From Halalkalicoccus jeotgali B3 (GTDB lineage: Archaea; Halobacteriota; Halobacteria; Halobacteriales; Halalkalicoccaceae), in contig NC_014297.1 in assembly GCF_000196895.1 (NCBI RefSeq), positions 868,001 to 932,000 of the forward strand: a stretch of 64,000 nucleotides of DNA, in the 5' to 3' direction. Numbering within the stretch: position 1 is the first letter of the stretch; the number at the start of each line of letters is the position of its first letter. The notes beneath the pieces were generated by a model that was given only the letters and a program-made list of their open reading frames with translations, was not told where the DNA came from and ran no database searches. Of this stretch, positions 51,030-58,540 are shown one piece after another. A program made the position numbers and the translations under genes.

Positions 51030-52316
51030 TCAGTACCCCCGGCGAGTTTCCTCGCGGTGTGCCAGTCGCTCTTCGGGGAGGTCGGGCAGCTCCTCCGATT
51101 CGAGCGGGATCCGTCCGTGCGACAGCGTGCCCGTGATCCGGGTCCGATCGCCCGAAAGCGCGACTCGGACTGTCGGCGCGAGCGTCCCGCCGAACTTCGC
51201 GCGCTGCTCATCGGGCGAGAGGGTCGCCACGTCGTCGAGCGTGAGCCCGCCCAGATCGTAGTAGTTGAAAAAGCCGCTGACCAGCAGTTCCTCACGGTGT
51301 GAGAACGCGACCCACGAGTAGGCCTGATAGGGCGCGTTCGCGGGGTTCGTCAGTACCAGCCCCGAGCCGTTGAGCGGGCGATACTCTCCCCGTAGCGAGT
51401 CCGCGACGAACCCATAGAGACCGTCGGGCCCCTCCAGCCCGGGCGCGAAGGTGTGGTCGTGACTGGAGACGAAGAGGTAGTAGAAGCCGTTTCGCACCAC
51501 GACGTGCGGCCGTTCGAGTTCCTGGTTCACACAGATACCTTCGAGAAGCGGGTCACAGAGCTCCCAGTCCGTCGGATCGCCCGTCGGCGAGTGTGCGATC
51601 CCGACGCTGCCGTTGAACTCCTCCCAGACGGGGTCCCCACAGGCGCCCGCGCCCTCCGGGATCGGCGTGTTGGCCTCGAACAGCAGGTAGGTTTTACCAC
51701 TCCTTGGATCCTCGAAGAACCACGGGTCCCGAAAGGTGTAGATCATCCCCCTCGATTGTTCCTCTCGCTCGTAGCGCTCGCCGTCCGGTTCGAGCAGGAC
51801 CCCGTGTGCGAAGGGGCCCTCGATACGAACCCCGTCGTCGTCGGCTACGACCGACCCCCCGGACCCGACCGCGAGGCGCTGCTCATAGGTGATCTCGGCC
51901 TCGCCGGCGCGACCGGAGGCGGTGTAGAAGACGTAGAGTCGCCCGTCGTCATCGAGCAGCGCCGAGCCGGCCCACTGCCGTGAGCCGCGAGTCCCGCCCT
52001 CGAAGACGGGTCCGCCGTCGAACCACGTCTCGCCGTCCCGCGAGTAGAAATAGCGGATCTCGGCGACGTCGTGGCGCTTTCCGGGCAGGAGGTCCGCGGG
52101 TGCGGTCAACGAGAAGATCACGCGCCAGCCCCCGACAGTGGCGATCGAACCGTCGCGCTCCCGCAGGAACCAGGTATCCCAGCCGTTGATCTCAGGGGCG
52201 GCGTCTTCGCGGGGCGGGTAGATGATCGGCACGACCGTCTCGTCGGTGCGCTCGATCTTCGAGGCGTGTTCGCGCGTCCAGCGTGGCGTTGCCCGCCCGC
52301 TGTGCTCGGGAGTCAT
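51030..52316 (-). CDS. GH68 fructosyltransferase (levansucrase/inulosucrase)
   Basis: Transfers fructose from sucrose to a growing fructan. 428 aa with the three GH68 catalytic acids: nucleophile D47 (GWDTW), stabiliser D197 (FRDPWF) and acid/base E268 (ELERPH); the QWAGSA element is also present. No Sec or Tat signal is visible, although most GH68 enzymes are secreted. ATG 52316 chosen; GTG 52322 adds two residues. Whether levan or inulin is made cannot be read; I recall an inulosucrase of this type from Halalkalicoccus. Confidence 0.92.
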   Translation of the reverse strand: MTPEHSGRATPRWTREHASKIERTDETVVPIIYPPREDAAPEINGWDTWFLRERDGSIATVGGWRVIFSLTAPADLLPGKRHDVAEIRYFYSRDGETWFDGGPVFEGGTRGSRQWAGSALLDDDGRLYVFYTASGRAGEAEITYEQRLAVGSGGSVVADDDGVRIEGPFAHGVLLEPDGERYEREEQSRGMIYTFRDPWFFEDPRSGKTYLLFEANTPIPEGAGACGDPVWEEFNGSVGIAHSPTGDPTDWELCDPLLEGICVNQELERPHVVVRNGFYYLFVSSHDHTFAPGLEGPDGLYGFVADSLRGEYRPLNGSGLVLTNPANAPYQAYSWVAFSHREELLVSGFFNYYDLGGLTLDDVATLSPDEQRAKFGGTLAPTVRVALSGDRTRITGTLSHGRIPLESEELPDLPEERLAHREETRRGY

Positions 52317-52390
52317 ACTCACAGTCGGCCTATCTCGGAAAAAACGGTTGTGTTATCCGTCGAGCGGGCTGCGAACCGCCTCCATGGGGG

Positions 52391-52624
52391 ATGGGGCTCG
52401 CCGAACTCTGGAACGTGCTTGTGGTGGGTCTCGCGGTCGGCGTCGGCATCGTGCCGGTCGAGACGAACCTCGTCGCCACGATCTGTCTCCTCGTGTACGA
52501 CTCGCTCGTCGCGCTGACGTCCGTTACGAACCGGTAGGAGGATCGCATCGAGGAGTACGCCGGCGCGCTCGTGGCAGTTCGGATCCTCCTACTGGCGATC
52601 GCGCTGGTCAGTCTCTCCGTCTGA
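52391..52624 (+). pseudogene. Small membrane protein gene with in-frame amber stop
   Basis: ATG 52391 opens a hydrophobic protein (MGLAELWNVLVVGLAVGVG) that stops at TAG 52535-52537, but the same frame then continues for 28 codons (EDRIEEYAGALVAVRILLLAIALVSLSV) to TGA 52624. Together they would form a 77-residue, three-helix protein. The second part has gene-like composition and a TM helix, so a nonsense change in an intact gene is the simplest reading. A functional 48-aa truncation or readthrough cannot be excluded. Confidence 0.6.
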
Positions 52625-52651
52625 TCGGTCGAAAAAGTGGGGTCGAACCGC

Positions 52652-54589
52652 TCAGTCGTCGGCAGGTGCCGGCGAGTCGCCGGTCGAGACGCCCGTTCCG
52701 GGGCCCACGTCGATCCCCAGATCGTCGAGCTTCTCGTCAGGGACGATGCCGTCGACCCAGCCACGGTGCTCGTAGTACTCGGCTTTCATCTCCTCGAGCT
52801 CACAGTACTCGCCCTCGCTCGCGCCCTGTCCGGGGTTTCCGCCCTCCTCGAGGAACCGCTCCGGAAGGGAGTCGTCCGCGCCGTCGAACCCACAGAGGTT
52901 GTTGTAGTAGCGTTCGAGGTTGTAGACGCGCTCGCCGGCCTCCATGAGTTCGTCCTCGCTGACGTCGAGGCCGGTCATGCCGTTGTACTGGAGGACGTAC
53001 TCCTCGATCCCTTCGGCGAAGGCGTTGAACTTGCAGATGTCGAAGCTGTCCGAGATGGCGTGGAGGTCCTGGAAGGTCGCGGTCAGCTCGCCCTTGCCCT
53101 CGTACTCGTAGGGGTCGACCTTCTCGGGAATCCCCAGGATTTCGGCCGCGGGGGTGTACCCACGCAGGTGACACGCGCCACGGTTCGAGGTGGCGTACCC
53201 GATGCCCATGCCCTTCATGCAGCGCGGGTCGTAGGCCGCGATCGACTGGTTCTTCACCGAGAGCTTGCTGTCGTGGCCGTCGGCCGCTTCTGCGAGGCCG
53301 TGCTGGCCTTCCGCGAGCAGGTCCGCGAGGTCGTCCTCGCGGTTGGCGATCCGGGTGATCATGTCGATCATCGTCTCGGAGTCGCCCCAGTCGATGCCGT
53401 CCTCGAGGTCGTCGAGCTTGCCTTGCTCGGTCAGCTCCATCGCCATCGCCATGATGTTGCCGACCTCGATGGTGTCGACGCCGACGTCGTTACACCGGTC
53501 GATCATCACGGCGATCTTATCGCGGTCGTCGTTCGCGGAGTTAGTACCCAAGGCCCACGCTGACTCGTACTCGAAGGACTCCATGCGAACGTTCATCTCC
53601 TCGCCCTTGTGCATCGTCTGGACCTCGACTTCCTTCTTACAGGCGACCGGACAGGAGTGACAGGTCGGTTCGTCGACGAGGATGTTCTCGCGGACGTTCT
53701 CGCCGCTGATCCGCTCGGCGTCGAGATCGTGCGGGCGGTTTTCCTCGTGTTCGTTGTACGAGACGCCCGAGGTGTACTTGCCGTTCTTCGTCGGGTGGCC
53801 GTCCATCTCCTCGGTGATGTTCATCAGGACGTTCGTCCCGTACATCGACAGGCCGCCCTCGTTGGGCGCGGTGACGTCGGACTCCTGGATGAGCTGCATC
53901 GCCTGCTGGTGGCCCTCCATGAACGTCTCCTGGTCGGCCGGCTTGGGCATTTTCGTCCCCGATTTGATGACGATCGCTTTCAGGTTCTTCGAGCCCATCA
54001 CGCAGCCGGTGCCACCCCGGCCCGAGGCGCGGTCGTCCTCGTTCATGATGCAGGCGTACTTCACGCCGTTCTCCCCGCCCTGTCCGATGCCCATGAAGGA
54101 CATGTTCTTCCCGTAGGCGCCCTCGTGGCGCTCCTCTAAGGTGTCGCGGGTCTCGTGGACGCCCTTGCCCCAGAGATCCGAGGCGTCGTGAAGTTCGATT
54201 TCGCCGTCCTCGACGACGGCGTATACGGGTTCGTCCGAGCTCCCCTCGAACACCAGTCCGTCGAAGCCCGACCACTTGAGGCGTGCACCCGACCAGCCGC
54301 CGTGGTGGCTGTCGGTAACGGTACCCGTCAGCGGGGATTTCGTACAGACGGCGATCCGACCGCTCATCACCGTTTGGGTGCCCGTCAGCGGACCGTTCAT
54401 GAACGCGATGAGGTTCTCGTCGCTCATGGGGTCGACGTCGGGGCCGTTGTCGAAGACGTACTTGACGCCGAGCCCGCGCGCGCCGATGTACTTCTCCGCG
54501 TCCTCGTCGTCGATACTCTCGTAGTTCACGTCGCCCGAGCTGAGGTCGACCCGTGCCACGTGGTCTTGGAATCCGCCTAAATCTGTCAT
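52652..54589 (-). CDS. aor: Aldehyde:ferredoxin oxidoreductase (tungsten family)
   Basis: Oxidises aldehydes to acids, passing electrons to ferredoxin; binds a tungsto-bispterin and one [4Fe-4S]. 645 aa: three cluster cysteines C310, C313, C317 in CHSCPVAC, a fourth near residue 535 (SFDICKF), and pterin-binding RGGTGCVMGSKNLKA (191-205). The YEYEGKGELTATFQD and MTGLDVSEDELMEAGERVYNLER stretches fit the AOR family. The substrate type (AOR, FOR, GOR, WOR) is not decided by the sequence. A ferredoxin is 1.1 kb away. Confidence 0.94.
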   Translation of the reverse strand: MTDLGGFQDHVARVDLSSGDVNYESIDDEDAEKYIGARGLGVKYVFDNGPDVDPMSDENLIAFMNGPLTGTQTVMSGRIAVCTKSPLTGTVTDSHHGGWSGARLKWSGFDGLVFEGSSDEPVYAVVEDGEIELHDASDLWGKGVHETRDTLEERHEGAYGKNMSFMGIGQGGENGVKYACIMNEDDRASGRGGTGCVMGSKNLKAIVIKSGTKMPKPADQETFMEGHQQAMQLIQESDVTAPNEGGLSMYGTNVLMNITEEMDGHPTKNGKYTSGVSYNEHEENRPHDLDAERISGENVRENILVDEPTCHSCPVACKKEVEVQTMHKGEEMNVRMESFEYESAWALGTNSANDDRDKIAVMIDRCNDVGVDTIEVGNIMAMAMELTEQGKLDDLEDGIDWGDSETMIDMITRIANREDDLADLLAEGQHGLAEAADGHDSKLSVKNQSIAAYDPRCMKGMGIGYATSNRGACHLRGYTPAAEILGIPEKVDPYEYEGKGELTATFQDLHAISDSFDICKFNAFAEGIEEYVLQYNGMTGLDVSEDELMEAGERVYNLERYYNNLCGFDGADDSLPERFLEEGGNPGQGASEGEYCELEEMKAEYYEHRGWVDGIVPDEKLDDLGIDVGPGTGVSTGDSPAPADD

Positions 54590-54819
54590 GGTAATCTACG
54601 AGTGTTACGTTGGGTCCGTATCGTGTTAGACTTTCCCACCAGAGAGTAATTGATATCGGTTACATCACCGATAACGGCGTCTTTCAGGCTCCTACGCCGC
54701 TATTTCTGCCGTCCTGATCCGGCTGAGCGGCAGATTTACCACGTGCGGATCCGTGGCCCATGATATATGTGGTGGCGTACCAAGCGGTGCCGGTCGGGCG
54801 AGGAGGTGGTGAGGGGACG

Positions 54820-55650
54820 ATGGGTGTAACCGAAATCACTGCCGCCATCAGACGGCCGGAGTACACGGGTGAGAACCGCTGTCTCCCCTGTACCGCACTC
54901 AACGTCCTGCTGGCCGTAGCGGTGACGATCACCGTCGCGGTCGTCTCGCTTCCGGCGGGCGGTGTCGTCCTCCTCGGCGGTCTCCTCGCCATCTACTTCC
55001 GGGGGTATCTCGTCCCCGGCACGCCCGAACTCACGAAGCGGTACCTCCCGCCCGCGGTTCTCGGGCTGTTCGGCAAGGAACCGGCTCCGAGGACGCTCGG
55101 TACCTTCGAAGACGGTGAGTTGTGGGCGACCCTCGAACGTGCGGATATCCTCGTGGGCGAGGACGACCCGACGCTGGCGGAGGGCTTTCGCTCGCGCTGG
55201 CTCGCGGCGATCGACGAGACACGCGCCGACGAGCCCGGCGAACGGGCAGTCGAGCGAACTCTCGGCGTCGAAACGGCCGACAAACGGGGCGAGCGAGCCT
55301 TCTCGATCGGGGGGAACCGGCTCGTTCGCTGGGACTCCCGGGCCGCGCTTCTGGCGGACGTCGCCGCCGCGGCCGTCTTTCGGGACCGGTATGCCGACTG
55401 GTCGGCCCTCGATCCGGACGCGCGCCGTGACCTCCTCGACCGACTGCGACTCCTACTCGGGTCGTGTCCGGCGTGTGGCGGTGGCGTCGAGCGCGGCGTC
55501 GACCGCGTCGACCCGTGTTGCCAGCGGGCCCACACCGTCGTCTGGGCCGACTGCGTCGAGTGCGGGGCGCTTCTGGCCGAAATCGCCGTTCCCACGGCCG
55601 ACGAGGCGGAAATCGCCCCTCTCCTCGACTCGGACGACGGGTCGGAGTAA
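54820..55650 (+). CDS. Membrane protein with C-terminal zinc-finger region
   Basis: 276 aa from ATG 54820, which has AGGAGGTG 13 bases upstream; an ATG at 54760 adds 20 residues. N-terminal MGVTEITAAIRRPEYTGENRC leads to two TM helices (about 26-62), then a soluble acidic domain. The end has paired cysteines CPAC, CC, C and CVEC that could bind two zinc ions. It matches a conserved haloarchaeal family without known function. Divergent from the AOR gene, so it may be co-regulated with it. Confidence 0.7.
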   Translation: MGVTEITAAIRRPEYTGENRCLPCTALNVLLAVAVTITVAVVSLPAGGVVLLGGLLAIYFRGYLVPGTPELTKRYLPPAVLGLFGKEPAPRTLGTFEDGELWATLERADILVGEDDPTLAEGFRSRWLAAIDETRADEPGERAVERTLGVETADKRGERAFSIGGNRLVRWDSRAALLADVAAAAVFRDRYADWSALDPDARRDLLDRLRLLLGSCPACGGGVERGVDRVDPCCQRAHTVVWADCVECGALLAEIAVPTADEAEIAPLLDSDDGSE

Positions 55651-55734
55651 CCACGTACAGTGGTATCGTCCGACGGTCGTCTCTTGGTAGCTGCTGGCAC
55701 TCCAATTAAGTAGGTGTATCACTATCGTCCGTGT

Positions 55735-56211
55735 ATGTCAAGCAGCCTTCCGAACATCAAGGTCGGTCGCGACGCCGAAGCTGACATGGATCCCGAGGAA
55801 CTCCCCGTCCACGAGATCGAGTACCTGAACTACGAGGCGATTCCCGAACACGGCTGGGACCTCGACGACGACGACCTCTTCGAGAAGGCGGCGGCGGCCG
55901 ATCTGACCGAGAAGGACCACGGGACCTTCGAGATCCGTGGAACGCGGTACATCCTCGACGGTGCGGAAGACGAGGGGCAGAAGTGGCCCTTCGAGTGTCG
56001 GGCAGCCTCGTGTGCGTACTGTACGATGTTCCTCTACGAGGGGGACGTGAAGATGGATATGGACCTGATCCTGACCGACGAGGAGGTCGAGGAGCGAAAC
56101 ATCTACCTGAGCTGTCAGTCGATCCCGAAAAGCGAGGAGGTCAAAGTCGTCTACAACGCCATGCTGGCGGACTACCTTCAGGAAAACATCGTCGGCGTCC
56201 GCGAGGTCTGA
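55735..56211 (+). CDS. Halophilic [2Fe-2S] ferredoxin
   Basis: 158 aa plant-type ferredoxin: C88, C93, C96 (CRAASCAYC) and C127 bind the cluster, and the core is like that of haloarchaeal ferredoxins (VKMDMDLILTDEEVEERNIYLSC, EEVKVVYNAMLADYLQ). It is longer than the usual 128-129 aa because of an acidic N-terminal extension. It is the likely acceptor of electrons from the nearby AOR, by analogy. ATG 55735 is chosen; it is followed closely by a convergent gene. Confidence 0.92.
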   Translation: MSSSLPNIKVGRDAEADMDPEELPVHEIEYLNYEAIPEHGWDLDDDDLFEKAAAADLTEKDHGTFEIRGTRYILDGAEDEGQKWPFECRAASCAYCTMFLYEGDVKMDMDLILTDEEVEERNIYLSCQSIPKSEEVKVVYNAMLADYLQENIVGVREV

Positions 56212-56213
56212 AA

Positions 56214-56666
56214 TCAGTCCGTCGAGTGTTTCTCCATGGCCTCGTGGAGGCGTTCCTCCGGGGAGGCGCTCATCACCAACTGTCCCTCCTGATGTTGTTC
56301 GACGTCCGAAACGTCGACCTCGATGTCCGCCGCCGCGAGCGCCTCCAGCATCTCCGCCAGGAGGAGGCGCTGGATCTCCAGTTGACTCTCGAGGGCGTTC
56401 GTCTTCGTGAACGTCCGGTCGGCGAAGTCCGTCAGCGACTCGGAGAACTCCGCGAGGTTGGCCTCCGTACCCTTGACCCGTCGTTCGCCGAGGCTGATTC
56501 GGGCGTAGTTGTCTACCTCCTCGAGGTCCGCTTGGAGGTCGTCGATCCGCTCTTCGATCTCCTCGGTTCGCCGGTCGATCAGTTCCTCGATCTGATAATC
56601 GACGGTCGATTCGACGCCCTCGGCGTCCTCGTCCGTCTCCATTGTCGCCCCGTCACTGGAAGCCAT
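56214..56666 (-). CDS. Coiled-coil conserved haloarchaeal protein
   Basis: 150 aa from ATG 56666 (MASSDGATMETDEDAEG); ATG 56693 adds nine residues. Mostly helical with a heptad-like region (YQIEELIDRRTEEIEERIDDLQADLEEV) and a second helical segment (LESQLEIQRLLLAEMLEALAA). No motif indicates its function. It converges on the ferredoxin gene (two bases apart) and is downstream of the HTH regulator on the same strand. Confidence 0.65.
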   Translation of the reverse strand: MASSDGATMETDEDAEGVESTVDYQIEELIDRRTEEIEERIDDLQADLEEVDNYARISLGERRVKGTEANLAEFSESLTDFADRTFTKTNALESQLEIQRLLLAEMLEALAAADIEVDVSDVEQHQEGQLVMSASPEERLHEAMEKHSTD

Positions 56667-56719
56667 GTGTGCACAATCATCACGATTTACCATATAGCTT
56701 TGGCCCGACACTCCAAGGG

Positions 56720-57046
56720 TCAATCGTCGCCCGACGCGGCGTCCGGACGCTCGGTCGCTTGCAGGATGAACGTCCGCTCGGGCGGGGGCGCGATCTCGAG
56801 TTCGACCCGCCGGACGAGTCGGTAGTACTTGCGATTTCCGCGTCGGTAGTACTCGACGATTCCGCTGTCCTCGAGCGTCGAGAGGTGGTGGGCCGCCGTC
56901 TTCCCGTCCATCCCGACTGCCTCGGTGAGTTCGGAGACGTATCGCGGTCCGTGGGAGAGTTCGCGGATGATCTTCAGTCGCGGCGTACTCCCCAATACGT
57001 CGATGAGTGACACGGGCTGTCGTTTGTAACTCTCCACCATAGTCAT
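56720..57046 (-). CDS. ArsR-type winged-helix transcription regulator
   Basis: 108 aa starting MTMVESYKRQPVSLIDVLG. The wHTH reads LGSTPRLKIIRELSHGPRYVSELTEAVGMDGKTAAHHLSTLEDSGIVEYYRRGNRKYYRL, with the recognition helix in KTAAHHLSTLEDSG and the wing in YRRGNRKYY. No metal-binding cysteines, so the signal is not a thiol-bound metal. Divergent from the amphi-Trp gene, which it may control; inference only. Confidence 0.85.
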   Translation of the reverse strand: MTMVESYKRQPVSLIDVLGSTPRLKIIRELSHGPRYVSELTEAVGMDGKTAAHHLSTLEDSGIVEYYRRGNRKYYRLVRRVELEIAPPPERTFILQATERPDAASGDD

Positions 57047-57113
57047 TGCTACTCGGTTGACACGCCCACCCCGAGCGCCCGGAGTTAAGGGGGACCGCGT
57101 GATACAGATACCC

Positions 57114-57422
57114 ATGGGACACGACGTCGAGTTTCCGGATCGAAGCGAGCACGGACGAAAGACGATCACCAGCGGCTTTTTCGAGCGCGAGATCCGTCTC
57201 TCGGGCGACGAGACCGCGACGTTCCTCCGAAACCTCGCCGACGCCGTCGAGAGCGGGACCTCGATTACGGTCTCGGGCAGCGACTGGGAGATCCCCTTCG
57301 AGTACCGCGAACCCATCGAAGTCGAGGTCGAGTTCTCGAAGAAACGCGAGGGCGAACTCGAAATCGAAGTGGAGTTCGCCGAAGCCCACGACACCGAGGG
57401 AAGCGGTCTCAGCGTCGAGTAG
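57114..57422 (+). CDS. Amphi-Trp domain protein
   Basis: 102 aa: MGHDVEFPDRSEHGRKTITSG, ERVIRLSG-like strand, then TVSGSDWEIPFEYREPIEVEVEFS, the amphipathic Trp-containing strand of the amphi-Trp family, and a beta-rich acidic end. Function unknown. Its stop overlaps the GTG of the next gene by one base. Confidence 0.82.
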   Translation: MGHDVEFPDRSEHGRKTITSGFFEREIRLSGDETATFLRNLADAVESGTSITVSGSDWEIPFEYREPIEVEVEFSKKREGELEIEVEFAEAHDTEGSGLSVE

Positions 57423-58171
57423 TGTACTACTTCGGGCTGTATCACTGGCGAAGCCGGCTCCGGAAGATCGCCCTCGGGTTCGTCGCGTTCCTCGGAGTCG
57501 GCGTGGTCCGGTGGAAAACGTCCTCGCGCTGGGTTCGCGCGCTCGCCGTCGCGTTGGCGTTGCCGGCGCTCATCAGCTCGGGTCGTGCGGGAACGAAGCT
57601 GCTGCGTCCGCCGCCGTGGGCGCTCGAACGCTACAAGTACGACGCGTTGGCGTCCGAACTCCCCCTTGGAGGGGCCAGCGCCGTCCTCGACGTCGGCTGT
57701 GGTACTGGCCGGTCGCTCGTCGGGCTCGCACCCTCCCTCTCGGAGGAGGCGTCGGTACTCGGCCTCGACGTCTTCGATAGTCGGGTGATCCTCGGCAACG
57801 CTCCCCTGCTGGCGCGGCGAAACGCCAGTGAGGCGGGGATCGACGTTACTCCCCTCAGGGGCGACGCCGCACGCCTGCCGCTGGCGACCGGCTCGCAGGA
57901 CGTCGTCACCGCCTGCCGGGTGCTGCACGACCTGCCTGCCGAGGACCACGGGCGCGCGCTGCGGGAGTTCCGGCGGGTCTGTGCGCCCGACGGCACCTTA
58001 GGAGTCCTCGAACTGCCGATCACACCCGACGGGGTCGAGGACGACCCCGAAACGTACTGGCGCGATCAGGTCACGGAGGCGGGCTTTTCGGTGGAGACGG
58101 TGAAACGGGTCGAGCGAAAGCGTGGCGGCGAGCCGTACATCGTACTCGTCGTGACGCCGTCGGCGAGGTAG
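57422..58171 (+). CDS. Membrane-anchored SAM methyltransferase
   Basis: 249 aa from GTG 57422. Two hydrophobic stretches (about 14-30 and 40-52) anchor the N-terminus; the rest is a class I methyltransferase with motif I VLDVGCGTGRSLVGLAP, the acid of GLDVFDS, PLRGDAARLPLATGS and DVVTACRVLHDLP. UbiE/COQ5-like by pattern; likely a lipid or quinone substrate given the anchor, which is inference. Coupled to the amphi-Trp gene. Confidence 0.82.
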   Translation: MYYFGLYHWRSRLRKIALGFVAFLGVGVVRWKTSSRWVRALAVALALPALISSGRAGTKLLRPPPWALERYKYDALASELPLGGASAVLDVGCGTGRSLVGLAPSLSEEASVLGLDVFDSRVILGNAPLLARRNASEAGIDVTPLRGDAARLPLATGSQDVVTACRVLHDLPAEDHGRALREFRRVCAPDGTLGVLELPITPDGVEDDPETYWRDQVTEAGFSVETVKRVERKRGGEPYIVLVVTPSAR

Positions 58172-58210
58172 CGTCGCGTCCCGTTCAGCGATCCCCCCGC
58201 CCGCAGGATA

Positions 58211-58390
58211 TCACTCCTCGTCGCCCACGGAGACGACCTCCGGCGCCCCGCACTCCGGACAGCGGCCGTCGTGGACGTCGAACCGCGCGTCACACTCCCG
58301 ACATCGGTAGTCCGCGTTCTCCTTCGCCGTCTCCGTCGCGGTCCGTTTGAACTGTTCGACCTGGCGCCCGACCTTCCGAAATATCCCCAT
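58211..58390 (-). CDS. Zinc-ribbon protein (59 aa)
   Basis: From ATG 58390: MGIFRKVGRQVEQFKRTATETA leads to a zinc ribbon, CRECDARFDVHDGRCPEC (CxxC-x11-CxxC), and an acidic end. A GTG at 58399 would add three residues. The basic helix at the start could contact nucleic acid or membrane. Convergent with the methyltransferase. Many haloarchaeal homologues of this type have no known function. Confidence 0.78.
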   Translation of the reverse strand: MGIFRKVGRQVEQFKRTATETAKENADYRCRECDARFDVHDGRCPECGAPEVVSVGDEE

Positions 58391-58513
58391 CCTCAGCACG
58401 AGGGAGCCGAGACCGATAAGCGTTCGCGGGACCCGGGCGCGATCGGGCGCCGAGATGCCGCCCGGCGCTGGTCCGTTCGCTGCTGGACGAAGACCCGTAC
58501 TGCTGGACCAGCC

Positions 58514-58523
58514 GCAAAAAACC
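58514..58523 (-). terminator. T-run after the PQQ dehydrogenase gene
   Basis: On the minus strand GGGTTTTTTG begins about 18 bases after the stop of the PQQ dehydrogenase gene. Oligo-T runs are the usual archaeal termination signal. The 150-base gap down to 58391 has no gene. Confidence 0.4.
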
Positions 58524-58540
58524 CGTTTCGTGAATCGCGC

